NCBI RefSeq assembly: GCF_002939305.1
Contig: NZ_MVDI01000010.1
Span: 62,001-126,000 of the forward strand
Source of the DNA: Chroococcidiopsis sp. TS-821
GTDB lineage: Bacteria; Cyanobacteriota; Cyanobacteriia; Cyanobacteriales; Chroococcidiopsidaceae
Length of the DNA stretch: 64,000 nucleotides
Direction of reading: 5' to 3'
Made by a program: the position numbers and the translations under genes. This document shows positions 8,890 to 18,802 of this stretch, one piece after another (position 1 is the first letter of the stretch; each line of letters starts with the position of its first letter). Under the pieces are notes generated by a model. That model worked only from the letters and a program-made list of their open reading frames with translations. It was not told the DNA's origin and made no database searches.

Positions 8890-10329
8890 ATGAACTTAGC
8901 TGACACTAACCCCTTCCTCGCACTCAACTACGAACCTGCCTTAGAATCTTTAGGTAACGATTACTTCGATCGAGTTGTCGCGGCGGAATTTCCGACACAT
9001 ATTCTTCGCTTTCGCAACGATGCGTTACTTTCACTACTAAAACTCGATCCACAAGCGGTTACAGACGAACACTTTATCGAAGCTTTTGGTAAATTCCAAG
9101 GACGCGAACCGTTACTAGCCTTGCGCTATCACGGCTACCAGTTTGGGCAATATAATCCGTATTTAGGAGATGGCAGAGGATTTCTCTACGGACAAGTACG
9201 CGGTACAGATGGCGAACTTTACGACTTTGGTACTAAGGGTTCAGGAACAACGCCTTACTCGCGCAGTGCTGATGGTAGATTAACACTCAAAGGTGGCGTG
9301 CGCGAAGTTCTAGCTGCTGAAGCTTTGCATCACATGGGCGTGCGTACGAGTCGCTGTCTTAGTTTGATTGAAACAGGAGAAGCATTGTGGCGCGGTGATG
9401 AACCCTCTCCAACGCGATCGTCGGTGATGGTACGTTTTAGCCGATCGCACATTCGTTTTGGCACTTTCGAGCGACTCTACTATATCGAACGTCCAGATTT
9501 AATTCAAAAGTTACTCAGTCACGTTATCGAATACTACTATCCCGCAATGTGGGGTCAAGCCGATCAATACTCGCTATTCTATGCAGAACTTGTCAAACGT
9601 GTCGCTGAACTCACCGCCCAGTGGATGGCAGCAGGTTTCTGTCACGGAGTGCTAAATACCGATAATATGTCAATCACGGGAGAAAGCTTTGATTATGGTC
9701 CTTATGCTTTCATTCCCTCCTACGATCCGCTATTTACAGCAGCATATTTTGATTACTATCGTCGCTACTGTTACGGCAGACAACCGAGTGTTTGTAAATT
9801 TAATTTAGAGCTTCTACAAGAACCCTTACAAGCTGTTATTTCTCCTGAAGATATGGAAGTAGGCTTGTCTATGTTTGACGAGCATTACCATATAGAATAC
9901 AGCCGATTAATGTTAAAAAAACTAGGTTTTTCTCAGTTATCTGTTACAGAAGGAGAAGAACTTGTCCAAACAACAATTCAACTATTACAAGAAACACAAG
10001 TAGGCTATCACGACTTTTTTGAGAAACTAACACAAAACTTTTCACCAAAATGGCGAGAAGATGCTAATTCAATTTTAGACACATTAGATTTACCCTGGGA
10101 TACCTCCTCTGAATTACTAAAAAAATGGCGTAACTTGTATCATAAACACTTGACAAAACTCCCTCAATCTGAAGCAGCAAACATATCAAAACAGCTTCAA
10201 CAAAGTAATCCCAAAATTGCCTTACTCCGATCAGTCATCGAATCAGTTTGGGAACCAATCGCCCAAGAAGACAACTGGCAACCATTTTACGATTTATTAA
10301 GACAACTCACGAGTAGCAATATCACCTGA
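8890..10329 (+). CDS. selO: Protein adenylyltransferase SelO (YdiU family)
   Basis: A 479-residue member of the SelO/YdiU pseudokinase family, which transfers AMP from ATP to Ser/Thr/Tyr of target proteins and is linked to redox stress. Visible family signatures are '[20 protein letters not shown]' (about 110-130, nucleotide-binding region) and '[20 protein letters not shown]' (about 250-270, catalytic Asn and metal-binding Asp), then 'YGPYAF'. The ATG at 8890 gives the normal N terminus '[19 protein letters not shown]'; a GTG frame start at 8851 overlaps an acyltransferase relic and is unlikely. The protein ends '[11 protein letters not shown]' without the near-terminal Cys/Sec reported for E. 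coli and human SelO, so redox control by a disulphide there seems absent. Confidence 0.93.
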   Translation: MNLADTNPFLALNYEPALESLGNDYFDRVVAAEFPTHILRFRNDALLSLLKLDPQAVTDEHFIEAFGKFQGREPLLALRYHGYQFGQYNPYLGDGRGFLYGQVRGTDGELYDFGTKGSGTTPYSRSADGRLTLKGGVREVLAAEALHHMGVRTSRCLSLIETGEALWRGDEPSPTRSSVMVRFSRSHIRFGTFERLYYIERPDLIQKLLSHVIEYYYPAMWGQADQYSLFYAELVKRVAELTAQWMAAGFCHGVLNTDNMSITGESFDYGPYAFIPSYDPLFTAAYFDYYRRYCYGRQPSVCKFNLELLQEPLQAVISPEDMEVGLSMFDEHYHIEYSRLMLKKLGFSQLSVTEGEELVQTTIQLLQETQVGYHDFFEKLTQNFSPKWREDANSILDTLDLPWDTSSELLKKWRNLYHKHLTKLPQSEAANISKQLQQSNPKIALLRSVIESVWEPIAQEDNWQPFYDLLRQLTSSNIT

Positions 10330-10411
10330 ATCGTCAAGCATTACCAGCACGAGCTACTTTAACCCTATTACCCATTACCTATGACCAACCTCACAAAGAG
10401 CCAACTAACAT

Positions 10412-12910
10412 TTAATCAATTGCCACTACCTCAATCACCTTCTCTCCAGGATTCAATTCTGCGATGCGATCGCCTGCGCCATCTTTACCTCGAACCGTCA
10501 CTTGATTGACAGGTATCCGCACAACTCTTTGCGTACTTGTCACCAAAGCCACCTCCTCTGTCGCTAACACCATTCCTGCTAAAGCATCCGATTTAGAGGT
10601 AAACTGTATCGCCTGCGTGCCAATATCACCGCGATTTCCTTGGCGTAGCGTACTTGCTGATACTCGTTTTGCCAATCCTGATTGCGAAACCAACAAGACA
10701 TTATCACCTAAGTTATTGAGCGCCACCCCACCGACTAACTTCTCTTGTTTGCGTAGCCGCAATGCTTGTAAACCCACCGCAGTACGCCCCATAATGGGCA
10801 ATTGTTCGTCATTCACAGGAAAACGCAATAATCTTCCACCAACTGTAGCGAGAACCAAATTTTGCTCAGGTTGCACGACAAGGGCTGATAACAACTCATC
10901 ATCGTCTTTAAATTTGACGATCGTCAAACCACGATTGGTAATACTCAAAAACTCTGTCATTGCCAATCGCTTAATTTTTCCTAATTTCGTTAACAAGACG
11001 AGTTGGGTGTTTTCTGGATCGTCGGGCAATAAGAATTGCGACACGACGGTTTCTGTAGCCGCCGAGTTAGGAAGCAAGCCAATCAATGGACTACCACGCT
11101 TTTCTCCGCGTACCGATGCAGGAATTTCGCCGACTTGTACCGGAAACACTTTACCGCTACTAGTCAATACAAGCAATGTTTGGTCGGTTTTGGCAGTTTG
11201 AGTTTGAATCACGCAATCATACTCAGAATTACCATTTTCTGCTTTCGATTTTCTACTCGCACGTTGACCATTTGCCGATCGCTTGACGTAGCCCCGCTGC
11301 GTAAACTCCAAAACCACCTCTTCCACAGGTTGTACATCAAGTGGTAAGGCTTGAGGTTTCGATTGCGATTTTTTTTCTCCCGCCTTTTTCTCGGTGATGG
11401 GTTGTACATCATGCGCTAATTTTGTCCGTCGCGCATCGCCAAACTTGCGCTTGAGCGATCGCAAATCTTTTTTGAGCGCTTTGAGCAACTCGCGGCGATC
11501 GTTGAGGAGTTTTTGTAATTCTTGAATTTGTGCGTTTAACGCTTCAAATTCTTTTTTCAGGTTCTCCTGTTCTAAACTTGTCAAGCGACGCAGAGGCATT
11601 GCTAAAATAGCGTCCGCTTGGCTGTCAGTCAAATCAAATCGACTTTGTAAAGTCATTTTGGCAGTACTACCATCACTCGCCTGACGTAAAATGGCAATGA
11701 CATCATCAAGATGCGACAGCGCCCGCAGCAAACCGGAAACAATATGAATGCGACTTTCGGCTTGATGTAACTGATGCTTGTAGCGGCGATTGAGAGTTTC
11801 TTCGCGAAACTTAAGAAATTCTTGTAAAAGTTGCCGTAAACTTAACTGACGAGGTTGTCCATCGACAAGTGCTAATAAAATTGCCCCAAAGTTCACTTGT
11901 AGCGCAGTTTGATGATACAGGTGCTGCAACACCTCTTGCGGATTGTTGTCGCGCTTGAGTTCAATGACGACGCGCATTCCGGTGCGATCGCTTTCATCGC
12001 GAATATCGGCAATACCCTCCAAGCGCCCTTGGTTCACTAACTCGGCAACTTTTTCAATCCAACCCGCCTTATTCACTTGAAACGGCAACTCAGTCACGAC
12101 AATTGCTGTACGTCGCTGCTTACTGCCACGTCCTCCAGCCACTTCTTCGATTTGGGCGACTCCCCGTAGCGTCATACTTCCGCGACCAGTGCTGTAGGCT
12201 TCGCGAATGCCTGCTGTACCGATAATTTCGCCTCCTGTAGGAAAGTCAGGTCCAGGAATGAGTTCAAATAATTTTTCATCGGATAATTCTGGCTGATCGA
12301 TCAGCGCAATCAAGCCATCAACGAGTTCGCCCAAGTTATGCGGCGGAATATTCGTTGCCATCCCTACTGCAATTCCCGCACAACCATTTAACAGCAGCAA
12401 CGGTAACTGCGCGGGTAAAACCACAGGTTCTTGCTGGGAGTTATCGAAGTTACTGATAAATTCAATCGTTTCTTCGCCAATTTCGGCTAATAATGCTTCA
12501 TGGCTAATTGGAGCTAAGCGAGTTTCGGTATAACGCATCGCGGCTGGCGGATCGTTATCGACCGAACCAAAGTTACCGTGACCTGCGAGTAAAGGATAGC
12601 GACTCGAAAAGTCTTGTACTAGTCGTACTAAGGCATCGTACACTGCTTGGTCGCCGTGCGGATGATATTTACCTAGTACGTCTCCGACAACACGCGCGCA
12701 TTTACGATAAGGGCGATCGGGAGTTAACCCTAGTTCGTGCATTGCATACAAAATCCGGCGGTGAACTGGCTTTAATCCATCACGTACGTCCGGTAATGCT
12801 CGCCCGACAATAACACTCATGGCGTATTCAAGGTATGACCTTTGCATTTCTGTATGCAAAGCCGTGGGAATGACCTGTCCCTGCGAGAGAAGGTTTAATT
12901 GTTTCGCCAT
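10412..12910 (-). CDS. gyrA: Type IIA topoisomerase subunit A (GyrA/ParC)
   Basis: An 832-residue DNA-cleaving subunit with catalytic Tyr127 in '[11 protein letters not shown]', the breakage-reunion domain (about 20-490), a coiled-coil tower with '[20 protein letters not shown]' and a C-terminal beta-pinwheel (about 555-830). It pairs with GyrB/ParE to change DNA topology. A canonical GyrA box (QRGGKG-like) is not visible in the C-terminal domain; segments such as '[10 protein letters not shown]' and '[11 protein letters not shown]' form the blades. Cyanobacteria often carry two A subunits, and this one may be the topoisomerase IV-like copy; sequence alone does not settle it. The ATG at 12910 ('[15 protein letters not shown]') is preferred over an in-frame ATG at 12964, whose extra 18 residues look non-conserved. 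Confidence 0.88.
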   Translation of the reverse strand: MAKQLNLLSQGQVIPTALHTEMQRSYLEYAMSVIVGRALPDVRDGLKPVHRRILYAMHELGLTPDRPYRKCARVVGDVLGKYHPHGDQAVYDALVRLVQDFSSRYPLLAGHGNFGSVDNDPPAAMRYTETRLAPISHEALLAEIGEETIEFISNFDNSQQEPVVLPAQLPLLLLNGCAGIAVGMATNIPPHNLGELVDGLIALIDQPELSDEKLFELIPGPDFPTGGEIIGTAGIREAYSTGRGSMTLRGVAQIEEVAGGRGSKQRRTAIVVTELPFQVNKAGWIEKVAELVNQGRLEGIADIRDESDRTGMRVVIELKRDNNPQEVLQHLYHQTALQVNFGAILLALVDGQPRQLSLRQLLQEFLKFREETLNRRYKHQLHQAESRIHIVSGLLRALSHLDDVIAILRQASDGSTAKMTLQSRFDLTDSQADAILAMPLRRLTSLEQENLKKEFEALNAQIQELQKLLNDRRELLKALKKDLRSLKRKFGDARRTKLAHDVQPITEKKAGEKKSQSKPQALPLDVQPVEEVVLEFTQRGYVKRSANGQRASRKSKAENGNSEYDCVIQTQTAKTDQTLLVLTSSGKVFPVQVGEIPASVRGEKRGSPLIGLLPNSAATETVVSQFLLPDDPENTQLVLLTKLGKIKRLAMTEFLSITNRGLTIVKFKDDDELLSALVVQPEQNLVLATVGGRLLRFPVNDEQLPIMGRTAVGLQALRLRKQEKLVGGVALNNLGDNVLLVSQSGLAKRVSASTLRQGNRGDIGTQAIQFTSKSDALAGMVLATEEVALVTSTQRVVRIPVNQVTVRGKDGAGDRIAELNPGEKVIEVVAID

Positions 12911-13170
12911 GAATTCTGTTCCCTGATTCCTAACAACAAAAAGCGTCCTGTAATTTATAAACAATGAACAATAGCATAAAGGATAAAGTGCTTTTGCCAG
13001 TATTTCAGCGGTAGTCGTTGAGCAATTAGCAGTAGTATTATCCTTAGATTAGAGGCAACTATTTTATAACTTAAAACGCCTCTTATTGTTTTTAATTAAG
13101 ATGGTAGGCTTTGCCATATTAATAATCTGTTCATTTATAAATATTCAATAAACTTAAAGCAACTACTCTC

Positions 13171-13569
13171 ATGAAAACTGTATTGATTGTGGAAGACGAT
13201 TTTACTAATGCACGGGTTTTTTCCAAAATTTTGACTAAACGCGGTGGCTTGGGTGTCAAGCATACTGAAAATGTCGAAGAAGTGATGAAAATTGCTGCAG
13301 CGGGAGAAGCCGACATCATTTTGATGGATGTTTCCCTCTCGCGGAGCATGTACCAAGGCAAGGCCGTTGATGGTATTAAGATTACCCAAATGTTGAAAGC
13401 TAATGCACAAACTGCCAAACTGCCGATTATTTTGGTGACAGCACACGCGATGGAAGGCGATCGCGAGAGTTTTCTCAAACAAAGTGGCGCTGACGGCTAC
13501 ATTTCTAAACCCATTGTTGACCATCAACAGTTTATTGAGCAAATTTTGGCATTGCTGCCAAAAGACTAA
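13171..13569 (+). CDS. Single-domain response regulator (CheY/DivK-like)
   Basis: A 132-residue receiver domain only. Acidic pocket Asp9/Asp10 ('LIVEDD'), phospho-acceptor Asp53 ('IILMDVSLS'), the conserved Thr in 'LVTAHAM' and Lys in 'YISKPI' are all present, so it should accept phosphate from a histidine kinase. No output domain is attached, which suggests it works by protein contact like DivK or the Rcp regulators. It is divergent from the topoisomerase gene and stands alone, with no kinase gene in the window. Partner and process are unknown. Confidence 0.9.
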   Translation: MKTVLIVEDDFTNARVFSKILTKRGGLGVKHTENVEEVMKIAAAGEADIILMDVSLSRSMYQGKAVDGIKITQMLKANAQTAKLPIILVTAHAMEGDRESFLKQSGADGYISKPIVDHQQFIEQILALLPKD

Positions 13570-13772
13570 CAATACCTGCGTTGTTTTCACTGAAGTCCTC
13601 TATCGTAAGGAGTTTGATGCTACCCTTACTACAGTTATTAACCAGAACGATTCTAGTTTAGTACAAAAATACTATTCTAGAGGGGTGAGAGGTGAGTCAG
13701 AGAGCAGCTAGGGACTAGTGGCTAGTTTTGAGTTATTCACTCCTGAAGCACCTCTGCTCTTATTCTGCATAG

Positions 13773-14255
13773 CTAGAGCTTTTTGTAGTACTGGGCAAGT
13801 GGCAATATCCTAAAACCTAGCTTTTCATAGGTGCGACGTGCTGGAGCATGACCAGGATCGCCACCCGTTGCTACCATCGCGACCGACATGCCTGCACCTG
13901 TCATCCAATTAAGTGCAAATTTTATTAAAGCAGAGCCAATACCGCGACCCTGAAATTCGGGATCGACAGCGAGCATGTAGATTTCACCCACGTTGGGTTC
14001 GACATCTAGTTTCACCGCAACAAAACCCAAGACTGCACCAGCAGCGATCGCAACCCATACAGGAGTGTCCTCAGCAGCACAGACACCTTCGACAGCTTGA
14101 CGCTGGCTCACACGCCAATCGGGATAAAGTTCTCGATAAACGTCAAAATCCATCATTTGCTCAATTGAATCAAAGACTGGTGCCCATGCTTGTAGCGAAA
14201 GACGAATAACTGCATCAAGTTGATGCGCCTCGTAAGGTTCAATCCGTACTTCCAT
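13773..14255 (-). CDS. GNAT family N-acetyltransferase
   Basis: A 160-residue acetyltransferase. Motif A is clear: 'MLAVDPEFQGRGIGSALIK' (about 92-110) with the Q-x-x-G-x-G acetyl-CoA pyrophosphate loop, and the C-terminal 'ARRTYEKLGFRIL' (motif B) is typical. It transfers acetyl from acetyl-CoA to an amine; the substrate is unknown. The start ATG at 14255 lies inside the end of a 45-codon upstream ORF with a strong ribosome-binding site, so translation may be coupled to it. Cells use many such enzymes, and neighbours (hisS on the same strand, 230 bases upstream) give no clue to function. Confidence 0.85.
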   Translation of the reverse strand: MEVRIEPYEAHQLDAVIRLSLQAWAPVFDSIEQMMDFDVYRELYPDWRVSQRQAVEGVCAAEDTPVWVAIAAGAVLGFVAVKLDVEPNVGEIYMLAVDPEFQGRGIGSALIKFALNWMTGAGMSVAMVATGGDPGHAPARRTYEKLGFRILPLAQYYKKL

Positions 14256-14376
14256 ATGAACTCCAGGTAATGTTTAAGATTTCCAAGCAAGGAAGCCGCT
14301 GAACCTTCCCAAAGCTGACATTCAATTGTTTCGGCAGTCCTTGGAGGATGACAACTGCATCGCGAGGAATAGGCAT
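14239..14376 (-). CDS. Possible 45-residue upstream ORF overlapping the GNAT start
   Basis: From the ATG at 14376 the minus strand encodes 'MPIPRDAVVILQGLPKQL', then 'NVSFGKVQRLPCLEIL', and ends at a TGA (14239-14241) 17 bases inside the acetyltransferase gene. A perfect GGAGG lies 7 bases before the ATG, stronger than the site before the acetyltransferase itself. It could be a leader peptide giving translational coupling or the remains of another gene. No family is recognised. The ribosome-binding site can pair with a segment inside the ORF (see the inverted repeat at 14342-14388). Confidence 0.4.
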   Translation of the reverse strand: MPIPRDAVVILQGLPKQLNVSFGKVQRLPCLEILNITWSSYGSTD

Positions 14377-14388
14377 TGACATCCTCCA
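14342..14388 (-). promoter_or_regulatory. Inverted repeat that could hide a ribosome-binding site
   Basis: Bases 14342-14350 (TGGAGGATG) and 14380-14388 (CATCCTCCA) are a perfect 9-base inverted repeat with a 29-base spacer. In the minus-strand RNA the GGAGG of the upstream ORF is in one arm and its ATG is in the loop, so folding would block initiation. This is seen in the sequence; a regulatory role is inference. Confidence 0.4.
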
Positions 14389-14488
14389 GTGTAAGGAGCG
14401 GTCATACCTTATTGCCCGAAACTAACGAGTCAGTTTATTATCTGCGATCGCCCTTCAACTCAGTAGTTCTCCTAACTGTGACTAGCCA

Positions 14489-15778
14489 CTATTCACTCTT
14501 TTGCTTACCCCTAGTCAGCTGGCTGCGTAGTTCTTCAATATTGGCAAGTAATTCAGTTTGGGGAATCGCACTTTGTTCTTTTGAAGCCATCCACTTGAGT
14601 TTAACGGTGTGGTTTGCAGCTTCTTCGTCGCCTAAGATGAGACACGCGATCGCCCCACTGCGATCTGCTCTAGCAAACTGTTTCTTAAAAGCACTCCCAC
14701 TTAAGTCTAAATCAACACTAAACCCTGCTTGCCGCAACTTCTGTGCTAGAACAAGCGCCTGTGCTTCGGCTGCCTCCCCGCGCGAAACAACATAAAAATC
14801 AATGCTTGATACCGCAGGTTCCTGTAGTTGTTGAAGTAATAAAATCAAGCGCTCTAAACCAATTGCCCAACCAACAGCAGGAGTTTCAGGACCACCCAAT
14901 TGCGCAACCAAACCATCATAACGCCCGCCACCACAAACCGTTGCTTGCGCGCCCAAGTCATCTGATTGAATTTCAAATGCTGTGTGCGTATAGTAGTCGA
15001 GTCCGCGTACTAATCGGGGGTTGAGTTGGTAACTAATACCCAAATCGGCGAGTAGCTGCTGTACTTTGTCAAAGTGCTGTCGCGAGTATGCACCAAGATG
15101 ATCCAGAATACTCGGTGCATTTTGAGCAATTTCTTGCGTGCGTTTGTCTTTACTATCCAAAATCCGTAAGGGATTGCGACTCAAACGCTCTTGCGAATCA
15201 GGATCGAGTTCGTCTTTATACGGCGTTAAGTAGTCTACTAGCGCTTGGCGATAGGCGTTGCGATCTTCAAGATTACCCACAGAGTTGATATCGAGGTGAA
15301 GATTTTTCAATCCCAAAGTTTGAAGAATGTTGGTGGCGATCGCAATGACCTCAACATCGGCTCGCGGATCGGCACTTCCCAAAACTTCCACGCCTAATTG
15401 ATGAAATTGCCGCTGTCTTCCTGCTTGCGGACGTTCGTAGCGAAACATAGGACCTGCGTACCACAACCGCTGTACGCCGCCTTGCGTATACAAACTGTGT
15501 TCGATCAGCGATCGCACGACACCTGCTGTTCCCTCAGGGCGTAACGTAATCGAGCGATCGCCGCGGTCGCGGAATGTATACATTTCTTTCCCTACTACAT
15601 CAGTTGCTTCGCCGATACCCCGCTCAAACAACTCGGTTTGCTCAAAAATGGGGGTGCGAATTTCGCGATACGCTGCTTTAAAAAGAATATCCCGCGCTGT
15701 CGCTTCTACCTTTTGCCAGTACCCAACTTCCTCTGGCAATATATCTCGCGTTCCACGTAATGCCTGAATTTCGCCCAT
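14489..15778 (-). CDS. hisS: Histidyl-tRNA synthetase
   Basis: A 429-residue class II synthetase that charges tRNA-His. The HisRS start '[12 protein letters not shown]' is near residue 6. Motif 2 ('[19 protein letters not shown]', about 111-129) and the histidine-specific signatures '[15 protein letters not shown]' (about 257-271) and '[10 protein letters not shown]' are all intact. Motif 3 'GWAIGLERL' is near 302. A C-terminal anticodon-binding domain (about 325-420) follows. Length is normal for bacterial HisRS. It is preceded by a 94-codon conserved gene on the same strand (51 bases between) and may share its transcript. Confidence 0.97.
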   Translation of the reverse strand: MGEIQALRGTRDILPEEVGYWQKVEATARDILFKAAYREIRTPIFEQTELFERGIGEATDVVGKEMYTFRDRGDRSITLRPEGTAGVVRSLIEHSLYTQGGVQRLWYAGPMFRYERPQAGRQRQFHQLGVEVLGSADPRADVEVIAIATNILQTLGLKNLHLDINSVGNLEDRNAYRQALVDYLTPYKDELDPDSQERLSRNPLRILDSKDKRTQEIAQNAPSILDHLGAYSRQHFDKVQQLLADLGISYQLNPRLVRGLDYYTHTAFEIQSDDLGAQATVCGGGRYDGLVAQLGGPETPAVGWAIGLERLILLLQQLQEPAVSSIDFYVVSRGEAAEAQALVLAQKLRQAGFSVDLDLSGSAFKKQFARADRSGAIACLILGDEEAANHTVKLKWMASKEQSAIPQTELLANIEELRSQLTRGKQKSE

Positions 15779-15829
15779 TAACTGTTTATCTAAATTGCGT
15801 TTCTCAGTTACGGCTTATGGCAGAAAATC

Positions 15830-16114
15830 TTACTGCTCGATGGCAGAATTGATTTTTCTAAATGCACCGTAACGATTCTGATAGTATGCCAAAATTTGCG
15901 CGACTCGTTGGCGACTTACGGAATTAGCGCGTTGGTTATATTGAATCCACAGCCCCCCGATTTGACTGTGTTTGTAGTCAAACTGCTGATAAGCTGCTGG
16001 ATACAGACCTGTCTCGACTCCATCCACCTGCTGCAAATGCGCGGCAATTTCTCGATAAACGGCTAACGGCAGTCCAGGAAATTCAATTTCTTCCTTCAGT
16101 TGATTCTGACTCAT
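15830..16114 (-). CDS. Conserved cyanobacterial hypothetical protein
   Basis: A 94-residue soluble protein. No known domain is recognised. Visible features are an acidic N terminus, 'FPGLPLAVYREIAAHLQQV', 'FDYKHSQIGGLWIQY' and a basic C-terminal helix with 'RQRVAQILAYYQNRYGAFRK'. It lacks a signal peptide and membrane segments. It lies 5 bases downstream of the PilP-like lipoprotein gene and 51 bases upstream of hisS, so the three probably form one minus-strand transcription unit. The codon style matches the neighbours, supporting a real gene; the function is unknown. Confidence 0.7.
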   Translation of the reverse strand: MSQNQLKEEIEFPGLPLAVYREIAAHLQQVDGVETGLYPAAYQQFDYKHSQIGGLWIQYNQRANSVSRQRVAQILAYYQNRYGAFRKINSAIEQ

Positions 16115-16119
16115 GGAAA

Positions 16120-17142
16120 TTAAAACTCTCCAGGACCGGGCGTAACAGGTGACGGTGATGGAATCGGAGTTCCGTTAGGAACTGTAGGTGGGTTGATGGG
16201 AACAGGTACAGGGGTAGGAGTACCTGCTGGTGGTGCAGGTGATGTTACTTCTGGTGGTAAATCAGGTTGGGGTTCAGCTTCTTCCGTTGGAGATGGCGTT
16301 GGTGTGGGAGTGGGTGGTGATTCCTCTGGAGTATCTGATTCGACAGCTTGCTCGCCGATCGCCTTGGCAACTTCAACGCCATATTGTTCTAAAATGACCA
16401 CAGGCTCAATCCCAGGACTCATTTCAATTCGTTTGACGAGAATCTCCCCGTTGGAAAGCCGTTGTCCGACGCGGACATAACGACTTGTTCCCTCGTTGGG
16501 GACTTGCACAATCGCCTGCAGCTGATCGCCAATTTGAACGACACCAGAAACCGCAACTTTTCGAGCTAACTCAGGCTCAGGAACCGATGGTAATGCAGGT
16601 GGGAAAGCACCTTCATCTGGTGGTGGAAAGGGAATACCATTATCGTTATCTGGTGGAGTTACTGGAGGAGGATTATTCACTGTTGCACCTCCACCTGGTG
16701 GCGAACTAGGAGGACGTGTGGCGATCGCATCTGAAGAACTCGCACCACTGCTATTTGCTGTTGTTTGTGGAGGACTTGCTTGTGACGCCACTTGTGAAGC
16801 AGTTTCCCTAGGTCTTGTCTGGATAAATAGCCCAGCAAAAGGATCTTGGCGACCCGTTTGTACTTGTTTGGCGCGCTGACTGCCGTTAGTTGGTTGAATG
16901 AGACTCGGAGAAATAGCAACGGTAGGTGATTGCGCTGTCGGTTTAGGAAATGGCGCTACTGCAGCCGTATTTTGTGCTTCCTGAGATGGCGGCGTTGCAC
17001 TCATATCTTCGGTATTATTGCCACAACTAGCGATTGGCAGTACCATCATTCCGAACGCGGCGATCGCGGAAAGTTGGCGCCATGCTTTCACTCCAACCCA
17101 TTGATTATCAAAATTTCTTTCCAATCCGCTACCTTTCAACAT
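16120..17142 (-). CDS. Proline-rich lipoprotein with a PilP-like domain
   Basis: A 340-residue predicted envelope protein. An N-terminal hydrophobic stretch ends in a lipobox-like 'PIASC', which would put a lipid on Cys40. Two low-complexity Pro/Ser/Thr-rich segments (about 45-185 and 270-340) flank a compact domain at about 190-265 ('VSGVVQIGDQLQAIVQVPN', 'VGQRLSNGEILVKRIEMSPG', 'VVILEQYGVEVAKA'). That pattern resembles PilP-type pilus alignment proteins, small beta-folds that regulate pilus or secretion complexes. There are no pilus genes nearby, so the role is inferred only weakly. The start could be the ATG used here or a downstream one at 17044 ('MMVLPIASC'), but the upstream basic region fits a signal peptide. 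Confidence 0.7.
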   Translation of the reverse strand: MLKGSGLERNFDNQWVGVKAWRQLSAIAAFGMMVLPIASCGNNTEDMSATPPSQEAQNTAAVAPFPKPTAQSPTVAISPSLIQPTNGSQRAKQVQTGRQDPFAGLFIQTRPRETASQVASQASPPQTTANSSGASSSDAIATRPPSSPPGGGATVNNPPPVTPPDNDNGIPFPPPDEGAFPPALPSVPEPELARKVAVSGVVQIGDQLQAIVQVPNEGTSRYVRVGQRLSNGEILVKRIEMSPGIEPVVILEQYGVEVAKAIGEQAVESDTPEESPPTPTPTPSPTEEAEPQPDLPPEVTSPAPPAGTPTPVPVPINPPTVPNGTPIPSPSPVTPGPGEF

Positions 17143-17218
17143 CTCAAGTTTCAGAATTCTGGTACTTTTATACCTTAAGATTAAATAAGCTACAGTCCTT
17201 AAGCCGTCCGCAGATATT

Positions 17219-18004
17219 TTAATCTTCTGCTCCCACCATTAACTGCTTTAAAGAATCGAGTCCTTTTTTTACGCGACGCGAAACTGTGACAACACTGATG
17301 CCTAAGCGTTCTGCGACTTCTTTTTGCGTCAAATCATATAAAAACACAAATTTCAAAATTTCGTGCGTGCGTTTCTCTAACTGATACAACGATTGTTGTA
17401 AACGAAGGCGATCCTCTTGTGCAAGTTGAAAGCTACGATAGTCGCGATCGGGAACAATTTCTCCCAAGGAGGTTGTTCCTTCTTCAGATTCTTGAACAGG
17501 CATATCTAAACTTAAAGGAGCGCGATTTACCCACGCAAGTTTGACTTCTTGCCATTCCTTGAGCGAAATGTTCAATCCTTCGGCAATTTCGGCATCTGAC
17601 GGTTGGCGATTATACTTCTGCCGTAAATCGCGGACAACACCTATAGCTTGCTGCTGTAGCGCTAACCAGCGGCGCGGAATACGCACCATAACACCTTTAT
17701 CGCGCAAGTAATGCTGAATCTCGCCACGAATATACGGAACCGCGAAGGAACTAAATGCATGACCTTTAGACAATTCAAAGCGCTCAACTGCACGAATTAA
17801 GCCGATGCACCCCACCTGTAGTAAATCTTCGTAACTTTCTGTACATTGATTGCTCCAATAGTGTGCCTCTTTTCGCACTAACCCTAAATTGAGGGTAACA
17901 AGCTGGTTGCGGATAGTTTGAGAGCGGTCTTGCTCGTAATCTCGCAGTAGAGTTGCACTTCTTTGCTTCAATTCGTTGTGTTCTGCAGTATAACTTAGCA
18001 CCAT
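17219..18004 (-). CDS. sigF: RNA polymerase sigma factor SigF (group 3)
   Basis: A 261-residue sigma factor lacking region 1. Region 2 begins 'NLGLVRKEAHYWSNQCTESY' and continues 'DLLQVGCIGLIRAVERF' (core binding and -10 recognition) with 'FSSFAVPYIRGEIQHYLRDK'. Region 3 carries 'RQPSDAEIAEGLNISLKEW'. Region 4 ends in the helix-turn-helix 'TQKEVAERLGISVVTVSRRV' (about 225-245). This layout and length match cyanobacterial SigF, which in Synechocystis directs genes for type IV pili, motility and stress responses (established for that organism). It stands alone with an 800-base gene-free region upstream. Anti-sigma partners are not in the window. Confidence 0.88.
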   Translation of the reverse strand: MVLSYTAEHNELKQRSATLLRDYEQDRSQTIRNQLVTLNLGLVRKEAHYWSNQCTESYEDLLQVGCIGLIRAVERFELSKGHAFSSFAVPYIRGEIQHYLRDKGVMVRIPRRWLALQQQAIGVVRDLRQKYNRQPSDAEIAEGLNISLKEWQEVKLAWVNRAPLSLDMPVQESEEGTTSLGEIVPDRDYRSFQLAQEDRLRLQQSLYQLEKRTHEILKFVFLYDLTQKEVAERLGISVVTVSRRVKKGLDSLKQLMVGAED

Positions 18005-18802
18005 AATTACAGTAATAATTGAATAACAATAAAGGCGTTACTACTGCGTCGCGCCACTAATTGCTCTTGTATGCTGAAACAATTGATAGCATTAAAGTTA
18101 AGTAGCACGCTAGTTGGACTTAATAGCTTAAATTGATTATTCAACGCTCAAATTAGCCAATAACAGCATCTAAAGAGGGTTGATTGTCTTCAGCTGAGAT
18201 TGCTCGCTGCTGACTAATTAGAGTATTAATTTTTTCTGTTTTTGTACCACCGAAATAACACTGAAGTTTCTCTCTACTGATTTAGATTCTCCTCAAAAAC
18301 CCGTAAGGCAAGCATTTGGTGCTGAAGTTGGCAACTCAAAATTCGATAATGAATTTGTATCAAGATACAATAAATGAACTAACTATGACTATAAAATTAT
18401 TAGCATTAAGCTACAAGCAGTTTGCCTGGAAAGGAACTGCTAACAAGGGAAATGCTTAGCATCTTTATTTATGTTTATGACTGTTAATCCTGAAATTTTA
18501 CTAAAAGTTAATGACTTTTTTACAGTTTGACTTTATTAATAACCAATATTGATGGTTAGTTTTTTATTAAAAGCACTTAATATTATGAATTTTTATCGCG
18601 AGTGATTGATAATAATGGCTACTTTACGATAGCTGCAGTCAATAAAAAAAAGAGAGACTAAATGCCCTCTTGAGAAAATTTGTAATTAGGTTAACAGTGC
18701 TTTAGTTAGCAACTTGATAGCCAAGGAGATAGAAAGAAAGAGAATGTACTGAGACATCTTGTGAAGTTCTTCCGTATCTCCTCTGAAGTTAATAGCGACG
18801 TG
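18005..18802. other. Gene-free region between sigF and psbO
   Basis: About 800 AT-rich bases. It holds the psbO terminator (18644-18672) and presumably the sigF promoter. No convincing gene, RNA or long repeat is seen. Confidence 0.5.
18644..18672 (-). terminator. Rho-independent terminator of psbO
   Basis: Read on the minus strand, AAGAGGG and CTCTCTT can pair around an 8-base loop (one G-U pair), followed directly by eight T. It lies about 130 bases after the psbO stop. Confidence 0.65.

Noticed and set aside
13484-13711. ORF of 75 codons overlapping the response regulator end
   Set aside because: Out of frame with the conserved receiver domain and lacking any recognisable feature.
16193-16480. 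Glycine/valine-rich plus-strand ORF
   Set aside because: It is the antisense of the proline-rich segment of the PilP-like lipoprotein gene.
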